Shown here one piece after another: positions 7,226 through 15,767 of a DNA stretch of 64,000 nucleotides (position 1 is the first letter of the stretch; each line of letters begins with the position of its first letter). The position numbers and the translations under genes are program-made. The DNA comes from Micromonospora sp. WMMD1082. GTDB taxonomy: Bacteria; Actinomycetota; Actinomycetes; Mycobacteriales; Micromonosporaceae. Location of the stretch: contig NZ_JARUBM010000002.1 of NCBI RefSeq assembly GCF_029626175.1, positions 620,001 through 684,000 on the forward strand, given 5' to 3'. A model generated the notes under the pieces. The model saw nothing but the letters and a program-made list of their open reading frames with translations, did not search any database and was not told the DNA's origin.

Positions 7226-8320
7226 ATGCACCAACACCACGGGGATATCGAGACCGAGACGCTGCTCTTCGACCGGCCGCCGGCGGCGTCGACCGCCGAC
7301 GAGCAGTCGACGCCGGAGCCGACCACCGAGAGCCCGCCGCGGCGCCGTCGATGGCGGCGGATCGCGCTGATCAGTGGCCTGGTCGTGGTGCTGCTCGCCG
7401 GAGCCGGCATGGTCGCCGGTGGGCTGTACTACCGCTCGGTCGAGTCCAGTATCGAACGGGTCGACGCCTTCGAGGGCGTCCCGGAGGAGTCCCGGCCCCA
7501 GGTCGTGGCGACCGGCGCCATGAACATCATGATCCTGGGCAGCGACTCGCGCGACCCGGACAACACCTCCGGATCCCGCACCGACACGATCATCCTGGCC
7601 CACCTGCCGAAGGACCGTTCGAGTGCCCAGCTCATCTCGATCCCCCGGGACACCTGGGTGAGCGTGCCGAGGTCCGCCGAGGGGCGGGGCGGCCGGGATG
7701 CGAAGATCAACGCCGCGTACGCCTGGGGTGGCGTGCCGCTGATGGTGCAGACGGTCGAGAAGTTCACCGGCGTCCGCATCGACCACGTAACGATGGTCGA
7801 CTTCGCCGGCTTCAAGGAAATCGTCGACGCGCTCGGCGGCATCGAGATCACCGTCGAGAAGGGCTTCACCTCGCGGCACTCGCTCAATCCGGACGGCCGG
7901 CGGGAGTTCGCCGCGGGCAAGCAGACCATGGACGGGGCCGCCGCCCTGGACTACGCCCGCGAGCGGTACGCCTTCGCCGACGGTGACTTCACCCGCATCA
8001 AGCACCAGCAGCAGGTCATCAAGGCGATCCTGGACAAGGCCGCCTCCGGTGGCACGCTCGCCAGCCCGGCGAAGCTCAACTCGTTCGTCCGGGCCACCGC
8101 GGACGCGGTGGCGGTGGACGAGTCGATGTCCCTGTTGGACCTCGGGATGGAGCTGCGCCACCTGCGCGGCGGCAACCTCGACTTCTACACCTGCCCGACC
8201 AAGGGCACCGGCCGGATCGGCAACGAAAGTGTCGTGCTGGCCGACACGGCAAAGGCAGAGCGGCTCTTCGACGCGGTCCGCCGCGACTCGGTGCCGGACA
8301 TCCAGTCCGCCGCGAAGTAG
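7226..8320 (+). CDS. LytR-CpsA-Psr (LCP) family glycopolymer transferase
   Basis: Attaches undecaprenyl-linked glycopolymers to peptidoglycan outside the membrane. The 364-residue protein has a cytoplasmic Arg-rich N-terminus, one transmembrane helix (about 46-68) and the LCP domain (about 98-310). That domain holds SRTDTIIL (117-124), ISIPRDTWV (138-146) and the Arg-containing YARERYAFADGDFTRIKHQQQV segment that binds the lipid pyrophosphate. The ATG at 7226 is chosen because TAGCAT at 7213-7218 would give a leaderless transcript starting at it. In-frame ATG codons upstream are less convincing. It stands at the head of the exopolysaccharide locus and probably anchors its product. Confidence 0.9.
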   Translation: MHQHHGDIETETLLFDRPPAASTADEQSTPEPTTESPPRRRRWRRIALISGLVVVLLAGAGMVAGGLYYRSVESSIERVDAFEGVPEESRPQVVATGAMNIMILGSDSRDPDNTSGSRTDTIILAHLPKDRSSAQLISIPRDTWVSVPRSAEGRGGRDAKINAAYAWGGVPLMVQTVEKFTGVRIDHVTMVDFAGFKEIVDALGGIEITVEKGFTSRHSLNPDGRREFAAGKQTMDGAAALDYARERYAFADGDFTRIKHQQQVIKAILDKAASGGTLASPAKLNSFVRATADAVAVDESMSLLDLGMELRHLRGGNLDFYTCPTKGTGRIGNESVVLADTAKAERLFDAVRRDSVPDIQSAAK

Positions 8321-8430
8321 GAAGGTGAACCGAGCTTTCCTACGATGGCGGTCAATATCGCCCGGCCGTATCCTGCGGTCGCCCTGAGTCTTGTTGCGCG
8401 GCCGAGGGTTCCACGGGGGGAGCGCCAACC

Positions 8431-10038
8431 ATGACAGGCCAACCGACGATGAGCCATCCCGCGCCCGCCGGGCCGTTCGGTGGGCTGCCCGAGCAGGCGA
8501 CGCCGCGACGGCACGACATCGCCGCTGACCAGGCCTGCCTGGCCGAGCTGGCCGCCCCCGCGCGGGCCGCCCCGGCCATGGCCGCCGCTCCGACGACCGC
8601 CCCGGCCATGGCCACCGCTCCGGTGACCGCTGCCGCCGGGGTCGCCGGGGCACGCGCCGGTCTGCAGACGACCGCGGTCCTGCCGTACGCCCGGTCCCGG
8701 GCCTCGTCCCGCACACGCTGGGTGCGCGCGTGGATGATGACGCTCCCCATCGACGTCGCCGCGCTGCTCACCCCGTTGGCGCTGAGCCAGAACTACTGGC
8801 GCGGGACGCTGGCCAACGCCGTGCTCACCGTGGCCATCTTCGCGGCCGGCGGGCTCTACCGCCCCCGCCGGCACGTGAGCATCCTCGACGAGCTGCCGGG
8901 CCTCGGCGGCCGGCTGCTCGCCTCCGCCGCGGTGGTGGCCATCATCGCGGCGGAGCGGCACTCGTCGGTCGCGTACGTCGGCGGTTTCATGCGGGGCGTG
9001 GCGCTCTCGGCTCTGTTGGTGATCGCCGGTCGGGCGCTCAGTCGTGCCCTCACCATCCTGACCCGCAAGCGCCGGTGGGTGGAGCACAACGCCATCATCA
9101 TCGGCAGCGGGCCCATCGGGCTCGAACTGGCCCGGATGCTGCGCCGCTACCCGCGCTACGGCCTCCGGTTCGTCGGGTGCGTGGACGCACCATCGCGACA
9201 GGAGACCGGGACGCTCCCGCTCACGGGCAGCCTGGACGACCTGGAGAGCCTGATCCGGCTGGTGGACTGCGAGGTCCTGATCATCGCCGATCCGGACTGC
9301 CCGGAGTCCGCCCTCATGGAGACCCTGCTCCGGCCCCGCAGCTCCCGCTGCGACCTGTGGGCGGTGCCACGCCTGTGGGGCTCCCGCTCCCAGGGCGGAT
9401 ATCCCGACCACATCGGCGCCATCCCGATCGTCAAGATCAGCGACATCACGTTCTCCGGTCCACGGTGGGCCATCAAGCGGGCATCGGATCTGCTGTTCTC
9501 CGCCGTCGCGCTGATCACGCTGAGCCCGCTGCTGCTGCTCTGCGCCATCGCCACCCTCGCTGACGGCGGCCGGGGCATCTTCTTCCGCCAGGAGCGGATC
9601 GGCCGGCACGGCCGACCGTTCAAGGTCATCAAGTTTCGGACCATGCGCCCGGTGGACGAGCAGGAGGCGCAGACCAACTGGTCCATCGCCCACGACCGGC
9701 GCGTGGGCCTGATCGGCCGGTTCATGCGCCGCACGTCGTTGGACGAGTTGCCCCAGCTGTGGAACATCCTGCGCGGCGAGATGAGCGTGGTCGGTCCGCG
9801 CCCCGAGCGGCCGTACTTCGTGGAGAAGTTCTCGGCGGAGTACCCGAACTACGCGGCGCGCCACCGGGTTCCCGTCGGGCTCACCGGCCTCGCGCAGGTC
9901 AGTGGCCTGCGCGGTGACACCCCGATCTCCGACCGGGCCCGGTTCGACAACTACTACATCGAGAACTGGTCGCTCTGGCTCGACGTGAAGGTCGTGCTGC
10001 GTACGGTCGCGGAGGTGTTCCGCGCCGGCGGGCGCTGA
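8431..10038 (+). CDS. Priming polyprenyl-phosphate phosphoglycosyltransferase
   Basis: Starts exopolysaccharide repeat-unit synthesis by moving a sugar-1-phosphate from a nucleotide sugar to undecaprenyl phosphate. The 535-residue protein has an Ala/Pro-rich cytoplasmic N-terminus, four membrane helices (about 100-215), a CoA-binding/Rossmann-like central domain (AIIIGSGPIGLELARML) and the C-terminal bacterial sugar transferase domain (about 346-535). That domain has KRASDLLFS, KFRTM, RRTSLDELPQLWNILRGEMS and VGPRPERP, with the catalytic Asp-Glu pair in LDELPQ. This is the WcaJ/CpsE type. A GGGGGAG ribosome-binding site precedes the ATG. The first sugar is not predictable with confidence. Confidence 0.93.
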   Translation: MTGQPTMSHPAPAGPFGGLPEQATPRRHDIAADQACLAELAAPARAAPAMAAAPTTAPAMATAPVTAAAGVAGARAGLQTTAVLPYARSRASSRTRWVRAWMMTLPIDVAALLTPLALSQNYWRGTLANAVLTVAIFAAGGLYRPRRHVSILDELPGLGGRLLASAAVVAIIAAERHSSVAYVGGFMRGVALSALLVIAGRALSRALTILTRKRRWVEHNAIIIGSGPIGLELARMLRRYPRYGLRFVGCVDAPSRQETGTLPLTGSLDDLESLIRLVDCEVLIIADPDCPESALMETLLRPRSSRCDLWAVPRLWGSRSQGGYPDHIGAIPIVKISDITFSGPRWAIKRASDLLFSAVALITLSPLLLLCAIATLADGGRGIFFRQERIGRHGRPFKVIKFRTMRPVDEQEAQTNWSIAHDRRVGLIGRFMRRTSLDELPQLWNILRGEMSVVGPRPERPYFVEKFSAEYPNYAARHRVPVGLTGLAQVSGLRGDTPISDRARFDNYYIENWSLWLDVKVVLRTVAEVFRAGGR

Positions 10039-10069
10039 CCGGGACGGTCGGATGGCCGGCGGCCGGTCG

Positions 10070-11053
10070 CTACCCAGCGGCCGGCCGCGACCGCCTCGCC
10101 ATCGCCTCGTCGATCGCCGCCGACCAGCGTTGCGCGAAGCGCTCCAGGCTGTTCTCCGTCCGTACGAACGCGGTGGCCTCGGCAACCGCCCGCTGCCGGG
10201 ACGGGACCAGCGTCAACGCCCGGCCGAACTCGTCCAGGTCACCGGCCGGTGCGGTCAGGTCGCGGTAGGCCGGCAGGTGCGCGACAAGGGTACGGACGTA
10301 GCCGACCCGGGTCGTCACCACCGCCGTGCCGCTGGCCATCGCCTCCAGAATGGCCAGTGAACACGCCTCGTAGTCGCTGGGCGCGAGCACGCAGTCCACC
10401 GCCTGGAGCCAGGTCCGCAGCTCCGTCGGCGACAGCACACCGAGGCTTGTCGCGCCGTCGACCGAGCCCGAGCCGGCGGTCAGCAGCCGATAGCCGGCGC
10501 GGGACGCGGCAGCCACCGCGATGTCCGGCCGCTTGCGCGCCTCCGCCCGGCCGACGAAGAGCGCGAGCTTCTCGTCCGCGGGTACCCGCACCTGTTTGCG
10601 GGCGGCGGCACGGTCGCCGATGGCGAACGTCGTGGTGTCGATCCCGTTCGGGATCACCCGATGGACCCGGAGCCGGTACCAGTGCGCCACCTCGGCCGCG
10701 GTCGGCGCCGAGACGGCCACCCGGTACGCGTTGGCGCCCGCCCAGATCTCCCTCACCGCACCCTTGACCAGGAACTGTGTCCTCCAGGGCAGCGAGTAGT
10801 CGTTGGTCCGCGACCCCAACCGCACGTGGTCCACCCAGCATCCGTGGTAGACGTGGATCCGTGGGGTCGCCGTGCGTCGGCTGACCATCCCGTTCGTGAT
10901 CGACAGGTCGTGCGGGACCTTACCGACATCGGCGGCACCGACGACGGTGGCGACGCCGCCGAGCCGTCCGATGACATCGCGGAGCGTGTGACAGAACCGC
11001 TCGACGCCGCCGGAGTTGCTCGCCGGATTCGGGCTGACGATCGCGACCCTCAT
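10070..11053 (-). CDS. Glycosyltransferase family 4
   Basis: Retaining GT-B glycosyltransferase, 327 residues, that likely adds one sugar of the repeat unit. The N-terminal glycine loop NSGGVERF and the C-terminal nucleotide-sugar site DYEACSLAILEAMASG, with its EX7E pattern, are clear. VIPNGIDTTTF follows the usual GT4 linker. The ATG at 11053 overlaps the stop of the upstream GT2 gene (ATGA), showing coupling. It is the last gene of the minus-strand group wzy-like, GT2, GT4. Donor and acceptor are unknown. Confidence 0.9.
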   Translation of the reverse strand: MRVAIVSPNPASNSGGVERFCHTLRDVIGRLGGVATVVGAADVGKVPHDLSITNGMVSRRTATPRIHVYHGCWVDHVRLGSRTNDYSLPWRTQFLVKGAVREIWAGANAYRVAVSAPTAAEVAHWYRLRVHRVIPNGIDTTTFAIGDRAAARKQVRVPADEKLALFVGRAEARKRPDIAVAAASRAGYRLLTAGSGSVDGATSLGVLSPTELRTWLQAVDCVLAPSDYEACSLAILEAMASGTAVVTTRVGYVRTLVAHLPAYRDLTAPAGDLDEFGRALTLVPSRQRAVAEATAFVRTENSLERFAQRWSAAIDEAMARRSRPAAG

Positions 11054-11952
11054 CGTCGCGTCCACCGAGTGAGGCGCCGTCCGGCGGCCCTGGCCAGCGG
11101 TTTCATCCGCCGGACCAGCAGCGCCGTCTGCTCCTGGACCGGTCCGCGGAGCAGGCCCTGCCCGCGCAGCCAGGCACCGTGCTTGCGCAGGAAGTACCAG
11201 TTGTTGCGGAGCACCGAGTACTCGTACCGGAGCGTCGACTGCCGATCGATGCCGCCGCCACGCCGCGACCTGATGTACGTGTAACCCCGATCAGTCACCA
11301 CCACCCGGTGACCCGCCCGCGCCGCCGACACGTACAGGTCGGTCTCCTCGCGGTAGAAGTTCCCGCGGTAGGACTCGTCGTACGCGACCCCGTCGAAGAC
11401 CGATCGGCGGAACAGCGCGTTGGCGGGCATCCAGATGCACGGCGCCCAGGCCGTCTCCGGAAAGAGCCCGGGTCGGTCCAGTTGCGGGCCGCCGGGCGCT
11501 CGCTGCGCCCGCGCCACCAACGCCTCGACGTCCTCCGCCTCGCCGAGGTTGAACCAGGGCACGCCGACGATGTCGGCGCCCGCCTCCTGCGCGACGCGAA
11601 GGAGCGCGGGGACCAGATTGTCGCTGGGGATGTCGTCGTCGTCGATGACGAGCACCCATTCCGAGGTCGCGGCGCGGATCCCCATGTTCTTGGCCCGCGG
11701 AGGGCCGACGTTGCGCTCGTTGACGATGACGCGGAGCCGCGAGTCCTGGCCCGCGAGGGCCCGCAGCCGGGCCACGGTGTCGTCGGTGCTCCCGTCGACG
11801 ACGAAGATCACCTCTCGCACGACCGGCTGGCCCAGGGCCCAGCGCGCTCGCCCGTCGGCGAGCTGGCTCCGGTTCCGGGTGGGGACCACCACGGACACGG
11901 TGGCCGCACCCTGACGGTTCGCCTCACCGTCCCGCAGCGGCGCACCGGTCAC
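11050..11952 (-). CDS. Glycosyltransferase family 2
   Basis: Inverting GT-A enzyme of 300 residues. The nucleotide-binding start VSVVVPTRN, the VDGSTDDT motif and the DXD-type metal site IDDDDIP are visible. A later ED-containing loop (YREETDLYVSA) supplies the probable catalytic base. The GTG at 11952 overlaps the upstream polymerase stop (GTGA) and has GGAG 6 bases before it. The open frame continues upstream, but that part is antisense to conserved polymerase code. Likely builds the repeat unit. Confidence 0.9.
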   Translation of the reverse strand: MTGAPLRDGEANRQGAATVSVVVPTRNRSQLADGRARWALGQPVVREVIFVVDGSTDDTVARLRALAGQDSRLRVIVNERNVGPPRAKNMGIRAATSEWVLVIDDDDIPSDNLVPALLRVAQEAGADIVGVPWFNLGEAEDVEALVARAQRAPGGPQLDRPGLFPETAWAPCIWMPANALFRRSVFDGVAYDESYRGNFYREETDLYVSAARAGHRVVVTDRGYTYIRSRRGGGIDRQSTLRYEYSVLRNNWYFLRKHGAWLRGQGLLRGPVQEQTALLVRRMKPLARAAGRRLTRWTRR

Positions 11953-13706
11953 CAGGAGCTCCACACCGGGCTCTGCCGGACTCCGCGCTGGCTGCTGGCC
12001 CACTGGGCGAGGATTCCGGCCGCGACACCCGTCACCAGCGGCCACCGGCTCGTCTCGGACAGAAACGGCGCGGTCATCAGACACGGCGGCGCGATCAGGC
12101 AGAACGCGGCCGCCGCGCGAACGACGACATCGCTGTCGGGATCGCGCAGACGCGCCAGTGCCGCCAGCCCGGCGACCAGGAAGAACAGCACCACCAGCAG
12201 CGGCGCCACGGGACCGTACCGCAGCCAGTCCTGCAGCAGTTGGTTGTGCACGTAGACCCGCTCGGCCTCGTCGGCGGCCATGCCGGTGATCTGGGGCGCG
12301 AGCGGTCCCACCCCGGTCCAGAGGTTCGCGCGTACGTGTTCCCACCCGAGTTGGAGATCGCTCAGGTGACCGCCGGTCGACGCGGCCTGGTGGTCGGCGC
12401 TCACCGGCGGCGTCGGGCCGGGTTCGGCGGGCGGGTTCGGCGGCTCGGGCGGCGGGGCTTGCTCGGCGGGCGGTGCGGCGCTGGCCGGCCCGGCTGGTTC
12501 ACCCGTCGCGGGTGGGGCACTGGTCGCAGGCGGGGCGGTCGTCGCGGGCGGGGCGGTCGTCGTAGGCGGGGCACCGGTCGCGGGCGGGGCAGTCGTCGCG
12601 GGCGCCGCGTCGGTCGGGGCGGAATCGTTACCGAGCCCGAGGCTGCCCGCACTGCGGAGGCCGACATCCGCGGCGAGGCCCGGCGCGGCGAACACCACCG
12701 CCGCGACCACCAGGCCCGCGAACGCGAGCTGCTGGACCATCCGCCGCCACCGTGGCCAGGCGACCACGAGGAGGACGGTGACGACGACCAGAACCGCGAG
12801 CCAGACGCTGCGGCGGAAGCTGATGACGATCAGCAGTGGCGCCGCGACGGCCACGGTCAGGTGCCGCCAGTCCCACCGCCACCCGGCTGAACCGAGCATG
12901 CCGATGAACACCGCCGCCGCGATCGCGGGCAACGCCGAATCGTAGTAGACGAAGTAGGCGCTCAGGCGTTCGTCGGCGATCTCACCGAGGGGAATGGCGA
13001 TCGCCGCCGCGACCAGCAGGCCGATCAGCGCCGCTCCGACCGTCGGGGGAAGCGACTTCCGGTCCTCGGGTAGCCACCGCAGGCTCATCCCGATGACCAG
13101 CCCCAGGACCAGCAGGACGAACGGTCGGGCGTTCTGGTTGACCGCCGAGAAGATCGACTGGCCGTGCAGCAGGCCGACACTGGTGGCCACGACGACGAGG
13201 GCGGCGGCGAGCCCGAGCAGCGCCCCGCCGAGGGACCGGAGCCGAGGGCGCTCCGCGGGCCACCACCGGGCGGCGCCCGCGAGCGCGGCGGTCAGCGCGA
13301 GCGGCAGGACGACGGGGATCTTCCCGGAACTGATCAGCAACTGGTGGCCGAACGTCGTCAGCTCACCGAAGCGCTCGTTGGGCTTGATCTCCTGGGCGAG
13401 CACCGCCACGAGCACGATGCCAGCTACCGGCAGACGAAGCACGAGCAGCGGCAGGGCGACCGCCAGGACGATCCCGGCCGGTGCCGGCAGTGCCCATGCG
13501 ATGTACGCGGCGGAGAACGCCGCCACCACCCACGACGCCCATCCGAGCGGATGCCGCACGGTGGCGACCACGGGACCGAGGGCGCGGGACACCGGATGCG
13601 GCCCGTGTTCCGCCTCGGCGCCGGACCTCGGGGAACTCACGGGCTGGCCGGGGAGATGGGGCTCGGCGCCGACGCCCGAACCAGTCGAAGTCCCTGTGGA
13701 ACCCAT
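11949..13706 (-). CDS. O-antigen ligase/polymerase-like (Wzy-type) membrane protein
   Basis: Polytopic membrane protein of 585 residues that probably joins exported repeat units. It has about ten hydrophobic segments and the family's late motif HNQLLQDWLRYG before the last helices. Between the last two clusters of helices lies a large extracytoplasmic loop with a Pro/Ala/Thr-rich tract. The DNA of that tract (about 12505-12605) is a degenerate tandem repeat encoding TAPPAT-like units, then EPPNPPAEPGPTPP. The ATG at 13706 follows a GAGGCGG ribosome-binding site. The reading frame stays open far upstream, but only as antisense of the beta-helix gene. First gene of its operon. Confidence 0.85.
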   Translation of the reverse strand: MGSTGTSTGSGVGAEPHLPGQPVSSPRSGAEAEHGPHPVSRALGPVVATVRHPLGWASWVVAAFSAAYIAWALPAPAGIVLAVALPLLVLRLPVAGIVLVAVLAQEIKPNERFGELTTFGHQLLISSGKIPVVLPLALTAALAGAARWWPAERPRLRSLGGALLGLAAALVVVATSVGLLHGQSIFSAVNQNARPFVLLVLGLVIGMSLRWLPEDRKSLPPTVGAALIGLLVAAAIAIPLGEIADERLSAYFVYYDSALPAIAAAVFIGMLGSAGWRWDWRHLTVAVAAPLLIVISFRRSVWLAVLVVVTVLLVVAWPRWRRMVQQLAFAGLVVAAVVFAAPGLAADVGLRSAGSLGLGNDSAPTDAAPATTAPPATGAPPTTTAPPATTAPPATSAPPATGEPAGPASAAPPAEQAPPPEPPNPPAEPGPTPPVSADHQAASTGGHLSDLQLGWEHVRANLWTGVGPLAPQITGMAADEAERVYVHNQLLQDWLRYGPVAPLLVVLFFLVAGLAALARLRDPDSDVVVRAAAAFCLIAPPCLMTAPFLSETSRWPLVTGVAAGILAQWASSQRGVRQSPVWSSW

Positions 13707-14045
13707 TGCCGCCTCTGCCCCGTGACCGGATCCCGCCGGCCCGTGCCGACCCGGAACCCACTGACAACAACGCCGAACCGGTTGCCGTGACAGTCGCGGG
13801 ACGACCACGACCGAGGCGCCACCGTGATCGGCGCGATCGGACATTGTGGTGAGTCGAACATCACGGCACGGCGGCCGTCGCGGGCTCACAGTATCAGGCC
13901 CGACGAGGGCGAGCGCCATCGGAAGTTTCGCCCGGCGAACCCACGGCCGCCAGGGTTTCAGTACGATGCCCGCGACGTGTTGCGGTCCCACCGAATGCGC
14001 CGTCACGGCCTCCCGCCGAGGTTGCCGACCACTCCCGGAGCCAAG
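13707..14045. other. Divergent intergenic region
   Basis: This 339-base gap separates the polymerase gene (minus) from the beta-helix gene (plus) and should hold both promoters. A TACGAT near 13961 is a possible -10 for the plus-strand gene, but no good -35 pairs with it. No convincing small gene, tRNA or strong palindrome was found. Confidence 0.4.
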
Positions 14046-15746
14046 ATGATCACCCGCCGCAGCCTGCTCGCCGTCGCCGGCGGCATGGTTCTGGCCGGCG
14101 ATTCCCGGCGACCGGGGCGCACGGTGCTGCCCGCACCCTCCGGAGGCGACGACACCACGGCGCTCAACACCGCCCTCCGTGCCGGCGCGGGCGGCCTCGT
14201 CCACGGCCGCCCGGGCGCGCACTACCAGGTCAGCGCCCCGCTCGTGGTGCACGGTGGCACGACGCTGATGATGGCGGAGTGCACGGTCACCCTGGCGTCG
14301 GGCAGCGGCTGCAACCTCCTGACCAACCGGGCGGTCACCGGCGGCGGCCGGGACCGGGACATCACCGTGATCGGCGGCAGCTGGGTGCGGGCCGACGGGG
14401 TGGGCGGCGTCGGCCCGGACCTGCACACCATGCGGTTCCGGCGGGTGGACCAGCTGCTGCTTCAGGGGCTGGCGGTCAGGACCTCCGGCGACAAGTACGC
14501 CATCTCCCTCGGCGACGTCACCGACGCCACCGTCACCCGGATCGCGTTCGACGTGGGGTCCGACGGCGTACACCTCCAGGGGCCGGCCGCTCGGACCAGG
14601 ATCGCCACGATCCGAGGGGCGACGGGTGACGACACGGTCGCCATCACCCCCCGCGACTGGCGGGCCTACGACGACGTGTCCGGCCCGGTCACCGACACGG
14701 TCATCGAGGACATCGACGTGGTCTCGGCCGCGACGCTGGTCAAGGTGCTCGGCGGAGCGCCCGAGACGGCAGCGCTGCGGACCACCGTCCGTGACGTGGC
14801 CGGCCGCGCGGCCAACAACGTCATCTGGGTCGGCGACGACACCGCCGAGTGGCGTACCACCGGCGGCCGGGTCGACGACCTGGTCGTGGAGCGGGTCGGC
14901 GCCGAGACGGTGCCCGGCCGGCACGTCGTGTACCTCAACGGTTCCCACCTCGGAAGCGTCCTGGTCCGGGGCCTGGCCTTCGCCGATCCCGGGGCGGACG
15001 GGGCGCTGCTGCGGATCTCGCCGCTGGCCGCGGCGACCGTCGCGGAGCTGACCGTCGAGGACGTCGATGTCACCCACCTCGGCGCCGGGCCGGTCGTGGC
15101 CGTCGACGCCACGGCCCGGATCCAGCGGCTACGGGTCGACCGGCTGACCGTCGCCGCGTCGGACGCCGGCGCCCGGGTCCTGCAGGTCGCTGGCGCGGTG
15201 GACGAGCTGACCGTGCGGTCGGTCAGCGTCGCCGCCCCCGGCGACAGCTACCTGCTGGAGCTTCCCCAGTGGGCGGCGGACGCCACGGTGGGCCAGGCGA
15301 GCGTGTCGGACGCCGGTGTCACCGGCCGGGGTGGGGGCCTGGTCGCCGCCCGGGCGGCGACCCACCGGCTGCCCCGGGTCGCCCTCACCAACGTGCGGAC
15401 CACGGGAAAGGCATGGTTGGCCGACCTGAACACCCGCACCGAACTGCTGCTGTCGCGGGTCACCGTCGACGACACCACCGGCGGAGTGGCGAGGGTGCAC
15501 AGATCGGGCGCGGCGGTGGTCCGGGGCAACACCCTGCGGACCGCCGCCGGTGCCCAGGGAGTGTCGGTCGGCTCCGGCGGTGCGGTCACCTCGTACCTGC
15601 TGGATCTCGCCGTCGACGTCAGCCGGCTCGTCCGGGCGGAGGGCAGCTCGGCCACGAACACGAACGCGCAGCTGCCGTGCGGCCTCGGCCCGGTGGTGTG
15701 CACCGGGCTGGTCTGGCAGAACCTGCACACCGGCGCCACGTACTGA
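14046..15746 (+). CDS. Secreted right-handed beta-helix protein, GH28-like polysaccharide-cleaving candidate
   Basis: Extracellular protein of 566 residues with a twin-arginine-type signal (TRRSLLAVAGGMVLAG, residues 3-18) and a pectin-lyase-fold start (GDDTTALNTALRAGAGG). The central strand pattern includes SDGVHLQGP followed about 23 residues later by TGDDTVAIT. This is the two-Asp layout of GH28 polygalacturonases, so it may hydrolyse an acidic or related polysaccharide. GGAG lies 6 bases before the ATG. It is the only plus-strand gene between two minus-strand exopolysaccharide operons, so the local polymer is the obvious candidate substrate, for trimming or release. Substrate and activity are inferred. 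Confidence 0.75.
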   Translation: MITRRSLLAVAGGMVLAGDSRRPGRTVLPAPSGGDDTTALNTALRAGAGGLVHGRPGAHYQVSAPLVVHGGTTLMMAECTVTLASGSGCNLLTNRAVTGGGRDRDITVIGGSWVRADGVGGVGPDLHTMRFRRVDQLLLQGLAVRTSGDKYAISLGDVTDATVTRIAFDVGSDGVHLQGPAARTRIATIRGATGDDTVAITPRDWRAYDDVSGPVTDTVIEDIDVVSAATLVKVLGGAPETAALRTTVRDVAGRAANNVIWVGDDTAEWRTTGGRVDDLVVERVGAETVPGRHVVYLNGSHLGSVLVRGLAFADPGADGALLRISPLAAATVAELTVEDVDVTHLGAGPVVAVDATARIQRLRVDRLTVAASDAGARVLQVAGAVDELTVRSVSVAAPGDSYLLELPQWAADATVGQASVSDAGVTGRGGGLVAARAATHRLPRVALTNVRTTGKAWLADLNTRTELLLSRVTVDDTTGGVARVHRSGAAVVRGNTLRTAAGAQGVSVGSGGAVTSYLLDLAVDVSRLVRAEGSSATNTNAQLPCGLGPVVCTGLVWQNLHTGATY

Positions 15747-15767
15747 CCGGGGCGCAGCCGGGCTTTG

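Noticed and set aside
13707..15077. Minus-strand reading frame that would extend the polymerase gene to over 1000 codons
   Set aside because: It is antisense to the beta-helix gene, whose family motifs are on the plus strand. The polymerase has a good ATG and ribosome-binding site at 13706.
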